64,000 nt of DNA from Desulfohalovibrio reitneri. Its GTDB lineage: Bacteria > Desulfobacterota > Desulfovibrionia > Desulfovibrionales > Desulfovibrionaceae. Shown here in pieces: positions 1 to 11,876 of the stretch (positions are counted from its first letter, which is position 1; each line of letters begins with the position of its first letter). Where the stretch lies: positions 728,670 to 792,669 of the forward strand of contig NZ_JOMJ01000004.1 of the NCBI RefSeq assembly GCF_000711295.1, in the 5' to 3' direction. Position numbers and translations under genes: made by a program. Under the pieces are notes generated by a model. The model was not told the DNA's origin. It was given only the letters and a program-made list of their open reading frames with translations, and did not search any database.

Positions 1-1
1 C

Positions 2-283
2 CTTGAACTGCGTGACAAGACCGTCATATTGGTGGATGACGGGGCGGCCACCGGGGCCACCATGCGGGTGGCGCTCAAGGCCATTCGCGAACTGGAGCCC
101 GCCAAGCTGGTGGCGGCTCTGCCCGTGGCCAGCAAGGAGGCCTGCGAGGCCTTTGCCGAACAGGCCGACAGAGTGGAATGTCTGGCTACGCCGGAGCCGT
201 TCAGCGCGGTGGGCTATTGGTACGACGACTTCGGGCAGACGAAGGACCAGGAGGTGCGAAGCCTGCTGGCCATGACGAGGTAG
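2..283 (+). CDS. phosphoribosyltransferase, C-terminal part (5' end outside window)
   Basis: The reading frame is open from base 2 and ends at a TAG at 281-283. It contains a hydrophobic strand followed by VDDGAATGATM, the PRPP-binding loop of type I phosphoribosyltransferases (PF00156). The remaining 70 or so residues resemble the C-terminus of stand-alone predicted phosphoribosyltransferases (COG1926-like), which often travel with stress genes. The N-terminus and substrate hood are missing, so the base or substrate cannot be inferred. The next gene starts immediately after the stop, which suggests an operon with the PLD-VTT and EEP genes. Confidence 0.75.
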   Translation, partial: LELRDKTVILVDDGAATGATMRVALKAIRELEPAKLVAALPVASKEACEAFAEQADRVECLATPEPFSAVGYWYDDFGQTKDQEVRSLLAMTR

Positions 284-2332
284 ATGCTCACGGCGGGGGA
301 AAACTGCTGGCGGGTGGGCAGGGCGTCCAAGGCCGCCCTGTTGCCCGAAGGGGAGGCCTATTTCCTGGCCGCGGCCCAGTCCATGGCCGGGGCGCGCGAC
401 CGCATCCGCCTTGCGGGCTGGGACTTCGACAGCCGGGTGCGGCTGTGGCGCGGCGACACCCCGCCCGTTCTCCCGGAAGCACCCAGCCAGCTTGGCCCCT
501 ATCTGGCCCACCTCGTCCGGCGCACCCCCACCCTGGTGGTGGAGATACTGCTCTGGCGATATTCCCTGCTCTACGCTCCCTCCCGCGAACCCCTGCTTTT
601 TCACCGGCCGGACTGGCTGCGCCACCCGCGCATCCGCTTCCGCATGGACGACGACTACCCCATGGGCGGGTCGCACCACCAGAAGTTCCTGGTCTGCGAC
701 GGCCGGGTGGCCTTCTGCGGCGGATTGGACATGGCCCCCGGCCGCTGGGACACCGAACGACACGAAGCCGACGACCCCAGGCGGGTGGACGCGCGCACCG
801 GCAGGTATCCCCCATACCACGACGCCATGCTTGTTTTCGAGGGAACGCCGGCCATTTGGCTGGACGAGTTGTTTCGCCACCGCTGGTGGCGCGGCACCGG
901 AGACCGCTTGGCCCCGGCCAAGCGAAGCGGGGATGCCTGGCCCGTCTCGGTCGAGCCGTGGTTCACCAAGATACGTATGGGGTTGGCCCGTACCGACCCG
1001 GACTTCAAGGGACGTCCCGAGGTGCGCGAGGTGGAGCGGCTGGACGTTGACCTGATCAAGGCCGCGCGTCGCCGCCTGTACATCGAGAACCAGTACTTCA
1101 CCGCCGAGCCCATACTGCACGCCCTGGGGGAGCGTTTGCTGGAGGAGGACGGCCCGGAGATCATGATCGTCCTTCCGGAGCGGTGCCAGGACCTCTTGCA
1201 GCGTTCCACCATGGACGCCATGCGGCGGGAGGCCGTGGCATTTCTGCGCCACCGCGACAAGTACGGACGCCTCTCCCTGGTCTACCCGGACAAGGCCGAC
1301 CTCGGGAAGAAGTGGGTCAACGTGCATGCCAAGCTTATGGTGGTGGACGATCGCTGGCTGCGGGTCGGCTCCTCCAACCTCAATTATCGTTCCATGGGGC
1401 TGGACACGGAATGCGACGCGGTTTTGGACGCCGAGAACAGGTTCGAAGCGCGGGAGATGGTGGAGTATGCCCGCCGCCGGCTGTTGGGCATCCACCTGGG
1501 CGTATCCCCGGAGGCCTTCCGAAAGGCGGAGGAGGAGGCCGGGAGCATGGCCGGTGCGGCGGACAGGCTGGGCGGCTCGCGGCGGCGGCTGCGCTCTTTC
1601 GATACCCCCGAGGAAGCCGGAGGGGAGACCCGGTCCTGGCTGCTGGACCCTTCCAAACCGTTACTGGTGGACCGCGTCATGGACGCCTGGGTGCTTGGCG
1701 GGGGAGAAGGCACTCCCTACCGCCACCTCATCCGTCTGGGATTGGCCGCCGGAGTGGTGGGCTGGCTGGCCCTGCACGGCGCGCCCCAGCAACCGGGTTT
1801 TCCCCAGGCCGTGCTGCTGCTGACCCTGGCTGGCTTGGCCTTCACCCCGTTGCAGATGGTCAGCGGGGCGGCCTCGGTTTTTTTCCCGCTGGGCCACGCG
1901 TTGGGCTTGTCCTGGATAGGCTGCCTGCTGGCCGGGCTCATAGGTTTTGGTTTTGGCCGCCTGCTGGGAGCCGATCGTCTTTCTGGCCTTATGGGAAGAA
2001 AGTTGGAAAAACTGCACCGGCATGTGGATCGCGATCCGGTTTCCAGCGCCGCAGTGGCCCGCCTGGTCTCCCTGGACACCTACACCTCAGTCAGTCTGGC
2101 CTTCGGGGCCGGTCCCTCCAGCCTGCCCGCCTACATGGCGGGAACCGCCGTGGGCGTGGTGCCGGGCATCGTGTTCGCCAATTGCCTCGGCGCGCTGCTT
2201 GCCGGGTTGCATGCCGGATTCGACTGGGCGCTGCTGCTGCTCATTTTGCTTTGGGCCGTTGGAGCGGGAGAGTACGCGGTGTGGCTGCGCCGCAGGCTGG
2301 CGGGGTACGACCGAGGGGAGCCCCCGCCGTGA
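284..2332 (+). CDS. phospholipase D-like protein with C-terminal VTT (DedA/SNARE-associated) membrane domain
   Basis: This 682-residue protein has two HKD half-sites. One is HHQKFLVCDG near residue 132 and the other HAKLMVVDD near residue 348; both give HxK(x)4D, so the bilobed PLD active site looks intact. The last 200 residues are hydrophobic with several membrane spans and match the VTT/DedA type (GxxxG-rich helices, a re-entrant-like segment near residue 560). Family knowledge suggests phosphatidyl transfer or phospholipid hydrolysis at the inner membrane, possibly cardiolipin or lipid-flipping related. Its stop overlaps the GTG start of the EEP phosphodiesterase, so the two are translationally coupled. 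PLD, VTT and EEP domains also occur together in multidomain proteins elsewhere, which supports joint function. Confidence 0.85.
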   Translation: MLTAGENCWRVGRASKAALLPEGEAYFLAAAQSMAGARDRIRLAGWDFDSRVRLWRGDTPPVLPEAPSQLGPYLAHLVRRTPTLVVEILLWRYSLLYAPSREPLLFHRPDWLRHPRIRFRMDDDYPMGGSHHQKFLVCDGRVAFCGGLDMAPGRWDTERHEADDPRRVDARTGRYPPYHDAMLVFEGTPAIWLDELFRHRWWRGTGDRLAPAKRSGDAWPVSVEPWFTKIRMGLARTDPDFKGRPEVREVERLDVDLIKAARRRLYIENQYFTAEPILHALGERLLEEDGPEIMIVLPERCQDLLQRSTMDAMRREAVAFLRHRDKYGRLSLVYPDKADLGKKWVNVHAKLMVVDDRWLRVGSSNLNYRSMGLDTECDAVLDAENRFEAREMVEYARRRLLGIHLGVSPEAFRKAEEEAGSMAGAADRLGGSRRRLRSFDTPEEAGGETRSWLLDPSKPLLVDRVMDAWVLGGGEGTPYRHLIRLGLAAGVVGWLALHGAPQQPGFPQAVLLLTLAGLAFTPLQMVSGAASVFFPLGHALGLSWIGCLLAGLIGFGFGRLLGADRLSGLMGRKLEKLHRHVDRDPVSSAAVARLVSLDTYTSVSLAFGAGPSSLPAYMAGTAVGVVPGIVFANCLGALLAGLHAGFDWALLLLILLWAVGAGEYAVWLRRRLAGYDRGEPPP

Positions 2333-3063
2333 GCCGGTTGCGGGTTCTCAGCTACAACGTGCACGCCTGGGTGGACAGGGACGGGCGGTTCGACCCGGAA
2401 CGGGTGCTGGCTGTGGTCGAATCCGCGCGGGCGGACGTGGTCTGTTTGCAGGAGGTGGTTCTGGACCCGGAAAACGACGAGCCGCACCACGCCCCCACGT
2501 TGGGGGAAGTCTCGGAACGCTTGAACATGCTGGCCGTGCCCGGTCCCACCCTGGAACGGAAGGGCGCGCCGTACGGCAACCTGCTGCTCAGCCGGTTCCA
2601 CGTGCTGGGAAGAAGACTGGTGGACATCAGCCATCCAGGCCGTGAACCGCGCGGCATCATCGACGTGGATTTGGAAACGCCGGGAGGCGTCCTGCGTGTC
2701 ATGACCACCCATCTGGGTCTCTCCCCGGTGGAGCGCACCGCCCAGGTGCGCTGGCTCATGGAGCAGGTCAAGGCGGAGTCGTGGCCCTTGGTGCTGTGCG
2801 GCGACTTCAACGAGTGGATTCCCGGCCGCCCGGGGCGCATGAAACGCCACTTCGGTTCCACCCCCGCCCCCAAGACCTTCCCCGCCAGGCTGCCCATGCT
2901 GGCCTTGGACCGCGTCTGGTGCCGTCCCAGGGCAATCCTCCGCAACCTGGAGGTCATGGGCGGCTTCGAAGCCAGCCGCGCCTCGGACCATCGCCCGCTG
3001 CTGGCGGACATCGATTTCGCCCGACTCCCCGCCATTTCCCCGAAGGCTCCCCTTTCGCCATGA
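2329..3063 (+). CDS. endonuclease/exonuclease/phosphatase (EEP) family phosphodiesterase
   Basis: This 244-residue EEP-fold hydrolase starts at a GTG that overlaps the preceding TGA (GTGA). Characteristic elements are LSYNVH at the N-terminus, VVCLQEV carrying the metal-binding Glu, GDFNEW, and SDHRPL near the C-terminus with the catalytic Asp-His. This is the DNase I/sphingomyelinase-like metallophosphodiesterase fold. No signal peptide is evident, so it is probably cytoplasmic. The coupling to a PLD-VTT membrane protein suggests a phospholipid or phosphodiester substrate rather than DNA repair, but the substrate is not visible from the sequence. Confidence 0.85.
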   Translation: MSRLRVLSYNVHAWVDRDGRFDPERVLAVVESARADVVCLQEVVLDPENDEPHHAPTLGEVSERLNMLAVPGPTLERKGAPYGNLLLSRFHVLGRRLVDISHPGREPRGIIDVDLETPGGVLRVMTTHLGLSPVERTAQVRWLMEQVKAESWPLVLCGDFNEWIPGRPGRMKRHFGSTPAPKTFPARLPMLALDRVWCRPRAILRNLEVMGGFEASRASDHRPLLADIDFARLPAISPKAPLSP

Positions 3064-3112
3064 CCCCAAGACGGTCACAATCGGGAAAGTGTAAACCAAA
3101 AAGGAGTCTCAT

Positions 3113-4120
3113 ATGGAATACGTCACCATCCCTGGAACCGGCATGGAGGTATCCCGCGTGGCCCTGGGCACTTGGGCCATCGGCGGCTGGATGTGGGGCG
3201 GCACGGATGAGGACGAGTCCATCCGCACCATCCACGCCGCCCTGGACAAGGGGGTCAACCTGGTGGACACCGCCCCGGTCTACGGCTTCGGCCGCTCCGA
3301 GGAGATCGTGGGCAAGGCGTTGGAGCAGTGGCGCGAACCGCGCGAGAAGGTGTGCATCTCCACCAAGGTGGCCCTGGAATGGGACGATGAGGGCACGGTG
3401 GTCCGCAACTCAACCAGGGAGCGCATTCTCAAGGAGGTCGAGGACTCCCTCAAGCGGCTGCGGACCGACTACCTCGACGTTTACTACATCCACTGGCCCG
3501 ATCCGCTGGTTCCTTTCGAGGAAACGGCCGAGGTCATGAACCGGTTGCTTCAGGACGGCAAGGTTCGGGCCATCGGCGTGTCCAACTACTCGCAGCAGCA
3601 GATGGACACCTTCCGCAAGGCCGCGCCCATTAACCTCTGTCAGCCGCCCTACAACATCTTCGAGCGGCAGATCGAGGAGGATGTGAAGCCCTACTGCGAG
3701 AAGAACAACATCGGCCTGATGACATACGGTGCCCTCTGCCGGGGGCTGCTTTCCGGCAAGATGACGGCCGACAGGGAGTTCACCGGCGACGACCTGCGCA
3801 AGGTTGACCCCAAATTCCAGCAGCCCCGCTTTGATCAATACCTGAACGCGGCTGAGAAGCTAGACGGCATCGCCCACGAGAAATACTCCAGCAATCTCCT
3901 GCCCTTCGCCGTGCGATGGGTGCTGGACAAAGGAGTCCAGATCGCCCTGTGGGGCGGCCGCCATCCCCACCAGATGGATGCCCTGCCGGAGGTATTCGGC
4001 TGGAGCCTGGACAACGAGGACATGGAGCGAATCGACCGGCTCCTGGAGGTGGAGATCCGCAACCCCGCCGGGCCGGAGTTCATGGCGCCACCCAACCGCA
4101 AGGAAGCGGACCTGGGCTAA
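3113..4120 (+). CDS. aldo/keto reductase
   Basis: NADPH-dependent carbonyl reductase of the AKR superfamily, 335 residues, (beta/alpha)8 barrel, cytoplasmic. The tetrad is complete: Asp52 (VDTAPVYG), Tyr57, Lys85 (STKVALEW) and His127 (YYIHWPD). The C-terminal GGRHPHQM and ALWGGR region fits the dinucleotide-binding loop. An AAGGAG ribosome binding site lies seven bases before the ATG. It is separated from the EEP gene by 49 bases and could be the last gene of the upstream group. The substrate is unknown; general aldehyde detoxification under stress is the usual inference for such context. Confidence 0.9.
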   Translation: MEYVTIPGTGMEVSRVALGTWAIGGWMWGGTDEDESIRTIHAALDKGVNLVDTAPVYGFGRSEEIVGKALEQWREPREKVCISTKVALEWDDEGTVVRNSTRERILKEVEDSLKRLRTDYLDVYYIHWPDPLVPFEETAEVMNRLLQDGKVRAIGVSNYSQQQMDTFRKAAPINLCQPPYNIFERQIEEDVKPYCEKNNIGLMTYGALCRGLLSGKMTADREFTGDDLRKVDPKFQQPRFDQYLNAAEKLDGIAHEKYSSNLLPFAVRWVLDKGVQIALWGGRHPHQMDALPEVFGWSLDNEDMERIDRLLEVEIRNPAGPEFMAPPNRKEADLG

Positions 4121-4136
4121 CCCCTCCCAATCACCG

Positions 4137-4185
4137 CACTACCCGATACCTCCCCCCTGCCTCCCCTGTGGAGGTGGGGGGAAGG
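4137..4185 (+). repeat. C-rich arm of dispersed element, partial copy (ACCCG-N17-CCCCTGTGG)
   Basis: ACCCG at 4141 is followed 22 bases later by CCCCTGTGG at 4163, the same spacing as in the copies near 30112 and 35742. Here the G-rich left arm is absent. Instead the C-rich tract folds with a downstream G-rich tract (about 4152-4164 with 4170-4181) into a strong hairpin that could also end transcription of the aldo/keto reductase, though no T-run follows. It lies just upstream of the IS-interrupted membrane-protein gene. Confidence 0.45.
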
Positions 4186-4591
4186 ACCGTACTATACTGC
4201 CTATTGGAGTGGATCAGGCAACCGGAGGCGCGCGGCATCATACTCTTCCACATTCTCCTGGCCCTGGCGGCGGCCATCGTGTTCATGGGCATGTCCGCCA
4301 TGCTTTTTCGGGCGCGCAAGGCGTGGATGCGTTCTTACCGGGCGGCGCTCTTGCTCTTTGTGGCCGCTCTGGCGGGGGGAGTCTGGCTGCAGCCCGGCGG
4401 TCCGCCGGTGTGGTCGGTCTTTTGGCTGCCCTTCCTGGCCGCGGCCGCGCTCATATGGGGGCTGATGGTCCTGTTTCCCACCAAGGAGCGAAAAGAGGAG
4501 GAGCCGGGAAGAGGGACGGAAAAGCTCTCCAAGGCCAAGTCCCCTTCGGTTTCCGGGCTCATAGGCGCATACTTTTGGTTCCTGCTCATTA

Positions 4592-4606
4592 GTCGGCCCT
4601 GAAAAA
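4592..4606 (+). repeat. left terminal inverted repeat of the IS
   Basis: GTCGGCCCTGAAAAA; pairs with 6035-6049 at 14 of 15 positions. The TGA inside this repeat supplies the premature stop of the interrupted host gene. Confidence 0.85.
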
Positions 4607-4647
4607 CATCTATGACACTGAAAAGAATTAACAAAGTGTAGCATTCA

Positions 4648-6018
4648 ATGTATCATTCTCGACCAGGAACTGTAGTGATTCTGCAAGAAACCGGTCGCGC
4701 CGTCACCGGTTCGGGAGTGATGATGAAGGCCAAGCCAGCCAAAAGCGATCAGGGCAATTTCCTCTACGAGGACCTCATCGATCAGCTCAATCCCAAGGAC
4801 CCGCTGCTCAAGCTTGCAGCGAACATCCCCTGGGAAAGGTTCGAGCAGGAGTTTTCTAGCCTCTATAGTGAGTATGGTCGTCCAGCAAAGCCCATAAGAC
4901 TCATGGTCGGGCTCATGATCCTCAAGCAGCTTGAAAATCTGAGCGACGAGCGTGTCATTGAGGCTTGGGTCCGGAACCCCTACTATCAGGCCTTCTGCGG
5001 TGAGACGCATTTCCGGTGGAGGCTTCCTTGTGACCCCACGGACTTGGTTTATTTCCGCAAACGCATCGGCGAGGGTGGGGCGCGTTTGATCTTCGAGGTC
5101 TCGGTGGGTCTGCACGGCGACGACGCCATGGAGCGGGAGATCGCCGTGGACACCACGGTCCAGGAGAAGAACATCACCTTCCCCACTGACGTGAAGCTTC
5201 TGACCAAGGTCATCAAGCGATGCAGGGCCATCGCCGAGTTCGAAGGAATCAGCTTGCGCCGCAGTTTCCGCCGTGAATTGCCAGGCCTCCTGCGCCAGCG
5301 ATTCAAGAGTCGCAAGATCATCAAACGCATTCGGACCATGGCTGGCGTCCTGATCCGCGAACTTGAGCGCAAACTGCCCAAGGATTCGTTGGCCAGGCAC
5401 AGGGAAGCTATGCAGCTCTTCCGCCGGGTCCATGACCAGAAACGTACCGACAAGAACAAGACCTACAGCCTGCACGAACCGGACGTGCTTTGCATCGGCA
5501 AGGGCAAAGAGCACAAAAAGTACGAGTTCGGACGCAAGGCCTCCATCGCCTGGACCAAGACCACCGGTGTGATCGTAGGAGCCATGTCCTTCAAGGAGAA
5601 CGTTTTCGACGGTCACACCCTGCCGGATGTTCTGGAGCAAGTTTCGCAAATCACGGAATCCTGCCCCGAGGCGGCCATCTGTGACCGGGGTTACAGGGGG
5701 CGCAAAAAAGTCGGTGACACGAGCATTCTGATTCCGGGCCGGCCGAAGAAAAGCGACACGCCCTACCAGAGACGAAAGGCCAGGCAACGTTTTCGCAGAC
5801 GCGCTGGCATCGAGCCGGTGATCGGACATCTCAAACACGACTTCCGCATGGCCAAAAACTTCCTGAAAGGGGCCCTCGGTGATGCGATCAACCTGCTGAT
5901 GGCCGCAGCCGCGTTCAACTTCAAGAAGTGGATGCGGGGACTGAAGCACTTTTTGTCTCTTTTCGCCCCTTGGCTCTGCTTCGGAACCTGGAGTCGGGGC
6001 AGACTAAAGTACGCCTGA
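4648..6018 (+). CDS. IS5-like DDE transposase
   Basis: This 456-residue protein fills the IS. The N-terminal half has the DUF772-type transposase domain (GRPAKPIRLMVGLMILK, then FRWRLPCDPTDLVYFRKRIGE). Acidic catalytic positions are likely at VDTTVQEKN, AAICDRGYRG and the C-terminal RRAGIEPVIGHLKHD, giving a D-D-E set (RNase H-like fold). It should cut and paste the element using the 15-bp ends. The first ATG at 4648 has no clear ribosome site; ATGs at 4720 and 4723 with GGGAG just upstream are alternatives, and the conserved region begins only after them. No frameshift is seen, so the gene looks functional. Confidence 0.88.
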   Translation: MYHSRPGTVVILQETGRAVTGSGVMMKAKPAKSDQGNFLYEDLIDQLNPKDPLLKLAANIPWERFEQEFSSLYSEYGRPAKPIRLMVGLMILKQLENLSDERVIEAWVRNPYYQAFCGETHFRWRLPCDPTDLVYFRKRIGEGGARLIFEVSVGLHGDDAMEREIAVDTTVQEKNITFPTDVKLLTKVIKRCRAIAEFEGISLRRSFRRELPGLLRQRFKSRKIIKRIRTMAGVLIRELERKLPKDSLARHREAMQLFRRVHDQKRTDKNKTYSLHEPDVLCIGKGKEHKKYEFGRKASIAWTKTTGVIVGAMSFKENVFDGHTLPDVLEQVSQITESCPEAAICDRGYRGRKKVGDTSILIPGRPKKSDTPYQRRKARQRFRRRAGIEPVIGHLKHDFRMAKNFLKGALGDAINLLMAAAAFNFKKWMRGLKHFLSLFAPWLCFGTWSRGRLKYA

Positions 6019-6034
6019 TTCAATCTGAAAGGCC

Positions 6035-6049
6035 TTTTTCAGGACCGAC
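6035..6049 (-). repeat. right terminal inverted repeat of the IS
   Basis: Read on the minus strand as GTCGGTCCTGAAAAA. It is followed directly by the second TCATTA target-duplication copy at 6050-6055. Confidence 0.85.
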
Positions 6050-6129
6050 TCATTACACTGCTCATCGCGGTCATCGCCAGGTACTGGCTGTTTTTCGCCA
6101 AGGCGTGACGGCAGACGGAGAAACACGAC

Positions 6130-10275
<4,146 letters not shown>

Positions 10276-10279
<4 letters not shown>

Positions 10280-10575
10280 GCCCGGAACGGAAGGACGAGG
10301 AGTTCAGCGAGCGGATTGGCCGCAAGGAGGAGCGCAAGATGCGCGCCCGCCGGGAAGGCGAACCCAATCCTTGGTTCGGGCTGGGCATGTTTGGCCTGGT
10401 GGGCTGGTCCGTGGCCATCCCCACTGTCATCGGTACGGCCATCGGCGTCTGGCTGGACGCGGATGGCGGCGGAGACGGCCGGTCCTGGACCCTGACCCTG
10501 CTCGGCGCGGGCCTGGGCGTGGGGTGCCTGACCGCCTGGTTCTGGGTGCGGCGGGAAAGCGGAGGTGGCGAATGA
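10276..10575 (+). CDS. atpQ: N-ATPase accessory membrane subunit AtpQ (AtpI-like)
   Basis: A 99-residue protein with a very basic and acidic N-terminus (ERKDEEFSERIGRKEERKMRARRE) and two membrane helices, one with GMFGLVGWSVAIPTVIGTAIG. This is the AtpI/AtpQ type found third in N-ATPase operons. AtpI-like proteins are thought to assist c-ring assembly or Mg2+ uptake. It overlaps both neighbours by four bases. Identification rests mainly on position and topology. Confidence 0.8.
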
Positions 10576-10862
10576 ATGGCGGACTCTACCTGGACATGAC
10601 CCTGGGCCTGCTGGGCGGCGTGGTCATCGGCGCGGCCTGTTTCGCCGCTCTGTGGTGGCAGATTGGACGCGTGCGCGCCAGTTCCCGGCCCGGCTTGTAT
10701 CTGCTCCTGGGCTTTGTGGTCCGCTCCGTGGTGGCTGTGGGCGGATTGTGGCTCATCTCCGGCGGCAGGCCGCTCCCCCTGCTGACCGGGGTGCTCGGAT
10801 TCTTTCTGGCCCGGCTGGCGGCCACCCGTCTCGTCCGGCCGCGCGGGACGGAGGAAGCGTGA
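10572..10862 (+). CDS. atpR: N-ATPase accessory membrane subunit AtpR
   Basis: A 96-residue protein with three predicted membrane helices: a first helix with GLLGGVVIGAACFAALWW, then LYLLLGFVVRSVVAVGGLWLI, then LLTGVLGFFLARLAATRLV. AtpR is the hallmark subunit of N-ATPases and is absent from ordinary F-ATPases. Conserved Arg residues within its helices (here in FVVRS and FLARLAATR) have been proposed to face the ion pathway. The ATG at 10572 overlaps the atpQ stop and is preceded by GGAGG. It has nothing to do with the zinc-ribbon gene downstream. Confidence 0.82.
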   Translation: MNGGLYLDMTLGLLGGVVIGAACFAALWWQIGRVRASSRPGLYLLLGFVVRSVVAVGGLWLISGGRPLPLLTGVLGFFLARLAATRLVRPRGTEEA

Positions 10863-11590
10863 CGTTGAAGGACATCAGCCCGGACCAGGTGGTCTACTGG
10901 TCGCGCGGCGTCGTCGAACTCAACGCCACCATCGTCTGGACCTGGATCGTCATGGCCGGACTGGTGCTCTTTTCCCTGCTCATTACCTCCCGCCTCTCCA
11001 CCGGCACCAAGATGTCGCGCTGGCAGAACCTGCTGGAGATCATCGTGCAGGGCATGCGGGACGAGATCGAGGGCATCGCGGGGCAGAAGCCGGGCATCTA
11101 TCTGCCATTCGTGGGCACGCTCTTCCTCTTCATCGCCGTCAGCAACGTGCTGGGGGCGCTGGTGCCGGGCTTTGTGTCCCCCACGGCCTCGTTGTCCACA
11201 ACGGCGGCCCTGGCCATCTGTGTATTCGTGGCCGTGTACATCTACGGCATCGCCGACCGGGGCGTGGTGGACTACTTCCGCCTCTACCTCAAGCCCAGCC
11301 CGCTCATGCTGCCCTTCAACATCATGGGCGAGTTGTCCCGCACCTTGGCCCTGGCTGTGCGCCTCTTCGGCAACGTCATGAGCGGGGCCAAGATCGTGAC
11401 CATCCTCCTGGCGGTGGCCCCCATCTTCTTCCCCATCCTCATGAAGGCCCTGGGCCTGCTGACAGGACTTTTGCAGGCTTACATCTTCGCCATCCTGGCC
11501 ATGGTCTACATCGCCGGTGCCACCCGCGCACGCAAGCAGAGCGAGGAAAAGGAACCCGCCCAAGAGGGCGGCCAGCAAGGAGAATCCTGA
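10859..11590 (+). CDS. atpB: N-ATPase Fo subunit a
   Basis: The 243-residue stator channel subunit starts with GTG overlapping the atpR stop. It has about five to six membrane helices and carries the essential Arg in LALAVRLFGNVMSGAKIV, which releases ions from the c-ring carboxylate. GELSRTLALAVRLFGN is the family signature. It sits in the inner membrane next to the c-ring. The C-terminus is short and charged. Ion choice (Na+ or H+) cannot be read from this subunit alone; see atpE. Confidence 0.93.
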   Translation: MTLKDISPDQVVYWSRGVVELNATIVWTWIVMAGLVLFSLLITSRLSTGTKMSRWQNLLEIIVQGMRDEIEGIAGQKPGIYLPFVGTLFLFIAVSNVLGALVPGFVSPTASLSTTAALAICVFVAVYIYGIADRGVVDYFRLYLKPSPLMLPFNIMGELSRTLALAVRLFGNVMSGAKIVTILLAVAPIFFPILMKALGLLTGLLQAYIFAILAMVYIAGATRARKQSEEKEPAQEGGQQGES

Positions 11591-11591
11591 C

Positions 11592-11873
11592 ATGAACATC
11601 GCCGCCGTCATCGGACTGGCCTCCGTGGTCACGGCCGGACTGACCATCGCCATCGGCGCCATCGGCCCGGCTTTGGGCGAGGGGCGGGCCGTGGCCCAGG
11701 CCCTCAGTTCCATGGCCCAGCAGCCGGACGAATCCGGGACCATTTCCCGCACCCTCTTCGTGGGCCTGGCCATGATCGAGTCCACGGCCATCTACTGCTT
11801 CGTGGTCTCCATGATCCTGCTCTTCGCCAACCCCTTCTGGGACTGGGCCATCCAGCAGGCGGCCGGAGGCTAG
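11592..11873 (+). CDS. atpE: N-ATPase Fo subunit c (rotor ring)
   Basis: A 93-residue hairpin of two helices. The second helix carries the ion-site pattern Glu63-Ser64-Thr65 and Tyr68 (IESTAIY), the constellation typical of Na+-binding c subunits. Helix 1 carries Glu30 in GPALGEG, where Na+ F-ATPases of the Ilyobacter type have Gln. So there are two carboxylates per hairpin, as described for N-ATPases. The polar loop reads QQPD instead of the common RQPE. An AAGGAG site precedes the ATG at 11592. The ring size and real ion specificity need experiment; Na+ is favoured by the EST-Y motif. Confidence 0.93.
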   Translation: MNIAAVIGLASVVTAGLTIAIGAIGPALGEGRAVAQALSSMAQQPDESGTISRTLFVGLAMIESTAIYCFVVSMILLFANPFWDWAIQQAAGG

Positions 11874-11876
11874 GCC

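Larger units (their letters stand above)
4592..6049 (+). mobile_element. IS5-family-like insertion sequence
   Basis: The element is 1458 bp and bounded by 15-bp inverted repeats that match at 14 positions: GTCGGCCCTGAAAAA at the left and the complement of GTCGGTCCTGAAAAA at the right. It is flanked on both sides by TCATTA (4586-4591 and 6050-6055), a 6-bp target duplication. If the flanking A/T pair belongs to the repeats, the element is 4591-6050 with a 4-bp CATT duplication. It carries one full-length transposase gene. The intact ends, intact transposase and clean target duplication indicate a recent insertion. It sits inside a membrane-protein gene at the head of the ppsA/N-ATPase operon. 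Confidence 0.9.
4237..6108 (+). pseudogene. small membrane protein gene interrupted near its 3' end by an IS element
   Basis: Removing 4592-6049 and one copy of the target duplication joins 4237-4591 to 6056-6108 in frame, giving a 135-residue protein. It has two N-terminal membrane helices, an AGGVWLQPGGPPVWS loop, a third helix, a charged linker and a C-terminal helix (AYFWFLLI, then TLLIAVIARYWLFF). As it stands, translation ends at an IS-supplied TGA (4600-4602) and loses the last helix. The protein is a paralogue of the one at 35263-35646 (shared AGGVWL and P-FGP/P-GGP loop, same length and layout). The start is odd. The paralogue's ATG aligns with an ATC at 4237 that has GGAGG eight bases upstream; TTG at 4204 is the alternative. 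The restored stop lies 21 bases before ppsA, so it was probably the first gene of that operon. Function unknown. Confidence 0.75.
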
